Origin: Ruminiclostridium sp.
GTDB taxonomy: Bacteria > Bacillota_A > Clostridia > Oscillospirales > Oscillospiraceae
NCBI GenBank assembly: GCA_017521345.1
Contig: JAFXCU010000118.1
Coordinates: forward strand, 1 to 22,963
Length of the DNA: 22,963 nucleotides
Direction of reading: 5' to 3'
The first letter of the stretch is position 1, and every line of letters begins with the position of its first letter. Positions 22,090 to 22,963 of this stretch are shown here, in pieces. The notes under the pieces are model-generated. The model searched no databases and was not told where the DNA came from. It saw only the letters and a list, made by a program, of their open reading frames with translations. The position numbers and the translations under genes are program-made.

Positions 22090-22449
22090 ATGGCAGAAAT
22101 CTTCAACGGCGAGAAGCAGAGAATCATTCAGGAGTTCGTACCTGGCAAACAGGTCACTCTGGCTCACATCATTGCCAATCCCAACCAGGACATCTACAAG
22201 AAACTGGGCGTGATCGGCGAGCATCTGGGAGCCATCGGCATCATGACCATTACGCCCAGTGAAGCCGCCATCATCGGCGCTGATATTGCCACCAAGGCCG
22301 CTGACGTGTCCATTATCTTTGTGGACCGTTTCAACGGCTCTCTGGTCATCGGCGGTGACGTGGCAAGCGTGGAAACAGGCGTGAAGGAAGTGCTGGAAAC
22401 CCTGCGTGATCTGCTGCAATTCTCCCCCACTGTGATCACTCGCACATGA
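22090..22449 (+). CDS. eutS: EutS, bent hexameric BMC shell protein
   Basis: The 119-residue product is a circularly permuted BMC domain of the EutS/PduU type: [19 protein letters not shown] (about 14-32), [32 protein letters not shown] (about 48-73) and [18 protein letters not shown] (about 80-97). EutS hexamers are bent and thought to shape shell edges. AAAGGA precedes the ATG. The gene sits at the far end of the operon behind the hairpin element, whereas in many eut operons eutS and eutP come first. Its stop overlaps the eutP start by 4 bases. Confidence 0.95.
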   Translation: MAEIFNGEKQRIIQEFVPGKQVTLAHIIANPNQDIYKKLGVIGEHLGAIGIMTITPSEAAIIGADIATKAADVSIIFVDRFNGSLVIGGDVASVETGVKEVLETLRDLLQFSPTVITRT

Positions 22450-22883
22450 AAAAAGTTATTCTCGTTGGTACCGTCGCCTGCGGAAAGACCACCCTCTGCC
22501 AGTGCCTGAACGGCATGGAGCTGAGCTATAAAAAGACCCAGGCCCTGGAGGTCATCCACCAGACCATTGACACCCCCGGTGAATACCTGGAGCACCGCTC
22601 CTTTCTCCGGGCGCTGATCACTACCTCGGTGGAGGCTGATATGGTTCTCTTTGTACTGGACCCCACCCAGGACCGATTCATGTTCTCTCCTGGGCAGTCC
22701 TCCTCCTTCCCGATCCCCACTGCCGGTGTCATCACCAAGGCGGACATCGCGACCGAGGCACAGATCAAACTTGGCCGAGAGCTCCTGGAACTGTCCGGTG
22801 CAGACCCCATTTTTACGGTGAGTTCTTTCACCGGAGAAGGGATCCCGGAGCTGATCGCCTTCCTGCAGGACGACAACACCTGA
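22446..22883 (+). CDS. eutP: EutP, P-loop GTPase-like/acetate-kinase-like eut protein
   Basis: The 145-residue product has GTPase-type motifs in order: P-loop GTVACGKTT (8-16), switch-type DTPGEY (42-47), and a guanine-recognition motif ITKAD (96-100), followed by SSFTGEGI (126-133). Family members are the EutP/PduV proteins; PduV associates with the compartment, and enterobacterial EutP has been reported to show acetate kinase activity. In this operon an acetate kinase would convert the acetyl phosphate from PduL to acetate plus ATP, which would suit the pathway, but the role is inferred. It overlaps eutS (ATGA) and is the last gene before a strong terminator. Confidence 0.9.
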   Translation: MKKVILVGTVACGKTTLCQCLNGMELSYKKTQALEVIHQTIDTPGEYLEHRSFLRALITTSVEADMVLFVLDPTQDRFMFSPGQSSSFPIPTAGVITKADIATEAQIKLGRELLELSGADPIFTVSSFTGEGIPELIAFLQDDNT

Positions 22884-22890
22884 TCAAATC

Positions 22891-22934
22891 AAAAAGCCCT
22901 CTCAAGCATGTAAAATCGCTTGAGAGGGCTTTTT
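22891..22934 (+). terminator. Strong intrinsic terminator ending the eut operon
   Basis: A 17-bp perfect stem (22891-22907 with 22918-22934) has a 10-base loop, a GC-rich core (GCCCTCTCAAGC) and a T5 tail continuing as CTCTTATTC. It lies 7 bases after the eutP stop and has the A/T symmetry of a bidirectional terminator. The remaining 29 bases to the edge show nothing. Confidence 0.93.
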
Positions 22935-22963
22935 CTCTTATTCTTTATTTGGCGGCAGGAGAC

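Noticed and set aside
22884..22934. Terminator hairpin as an insertion-sequence end
   Set aside because: A 17-bp stem with a GC core and T-tail immediately after the last operon gene is fully explained as an intrinsic terminator; no transposase or target duplication is visible.

Overview
The window looks like the chromosome of an anaerobic, GC-rich Firmicute (Clostridia; an Oscillospiraceae-type gut bacterium is my best guess). The grounds are strong GGAGG-type ribosome sites, occasional TTG starts, an EutV/EutW antitermination system instead of the EutR activator of enterobacteria, a PduL-type phosphotransacylase, and a TRAP transporter with a lipoprotein receptor. The taxon is inferred from gene content only.

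Left part (1-8601, all on the minus strand). Read in the direction of transcription it holds: a CdaR/PucR-type regulator (8601-7393); an opine-dehydrogenase-family NAD(P)-dependent enzyme (6999-5893); a complete TRAP transporter made of receptor DctP (5829-4744), small membrane subunit DctQ (4601-3948) and large subunit DctM (3948-2641); then, after a perfect 14-bp terminator hairpin, a single-chain adenosylcobalamin-dependent mutase with a C-terminal B12 domain (2556-796), coupled by a 4-bp overlap to a GlmL/MutL-type ATPase that runs off the left edge. This looks like an uptake and catabolism locus for an organic or amino acid of unknown identity.

Right part (8802-22934, all on the plus strand). 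This is a nearly complete ethanolamine-utilization microcompartment locus in the order eutV, eutW, [antiterminator/terminator], eutA, B, C, L, M, E, M, T, pduL(eutD), a conserved eut protein without a symbol, eutN, pduS, pduT, [six-hairpin element], eutS, eutP, terminator. EutBC (B12-dependent ammonia lyase, reactivated by EutA, fed with AdoCbl by EutT) makes acetaldehyde and ammonia. EutE makes acetyl-CoA and PduL makes acetyl phosphate. EutL, two EutM, EutN, EutS and PduT build the shell. PduS and PduT probably carry electrons through or to the shell. EutW senses the inducer, and EutV acts on the RNA leader between eutW and eutA. I see no eutG, eutH, eutQ or eutJ here.

Most noteworthy: EutV carries what reads as two ANTAR RNA-binding domains in tandem; a terminator-overlapping double hairpin sits before eutA; the two eutM copies differ by only ten silent changes over 89 codons; four lumen proteins, one of them uncharacterised, carry related encapsulation-type helices; and a 145-bp element made of six perfect hairpins separates pduT from eutS.
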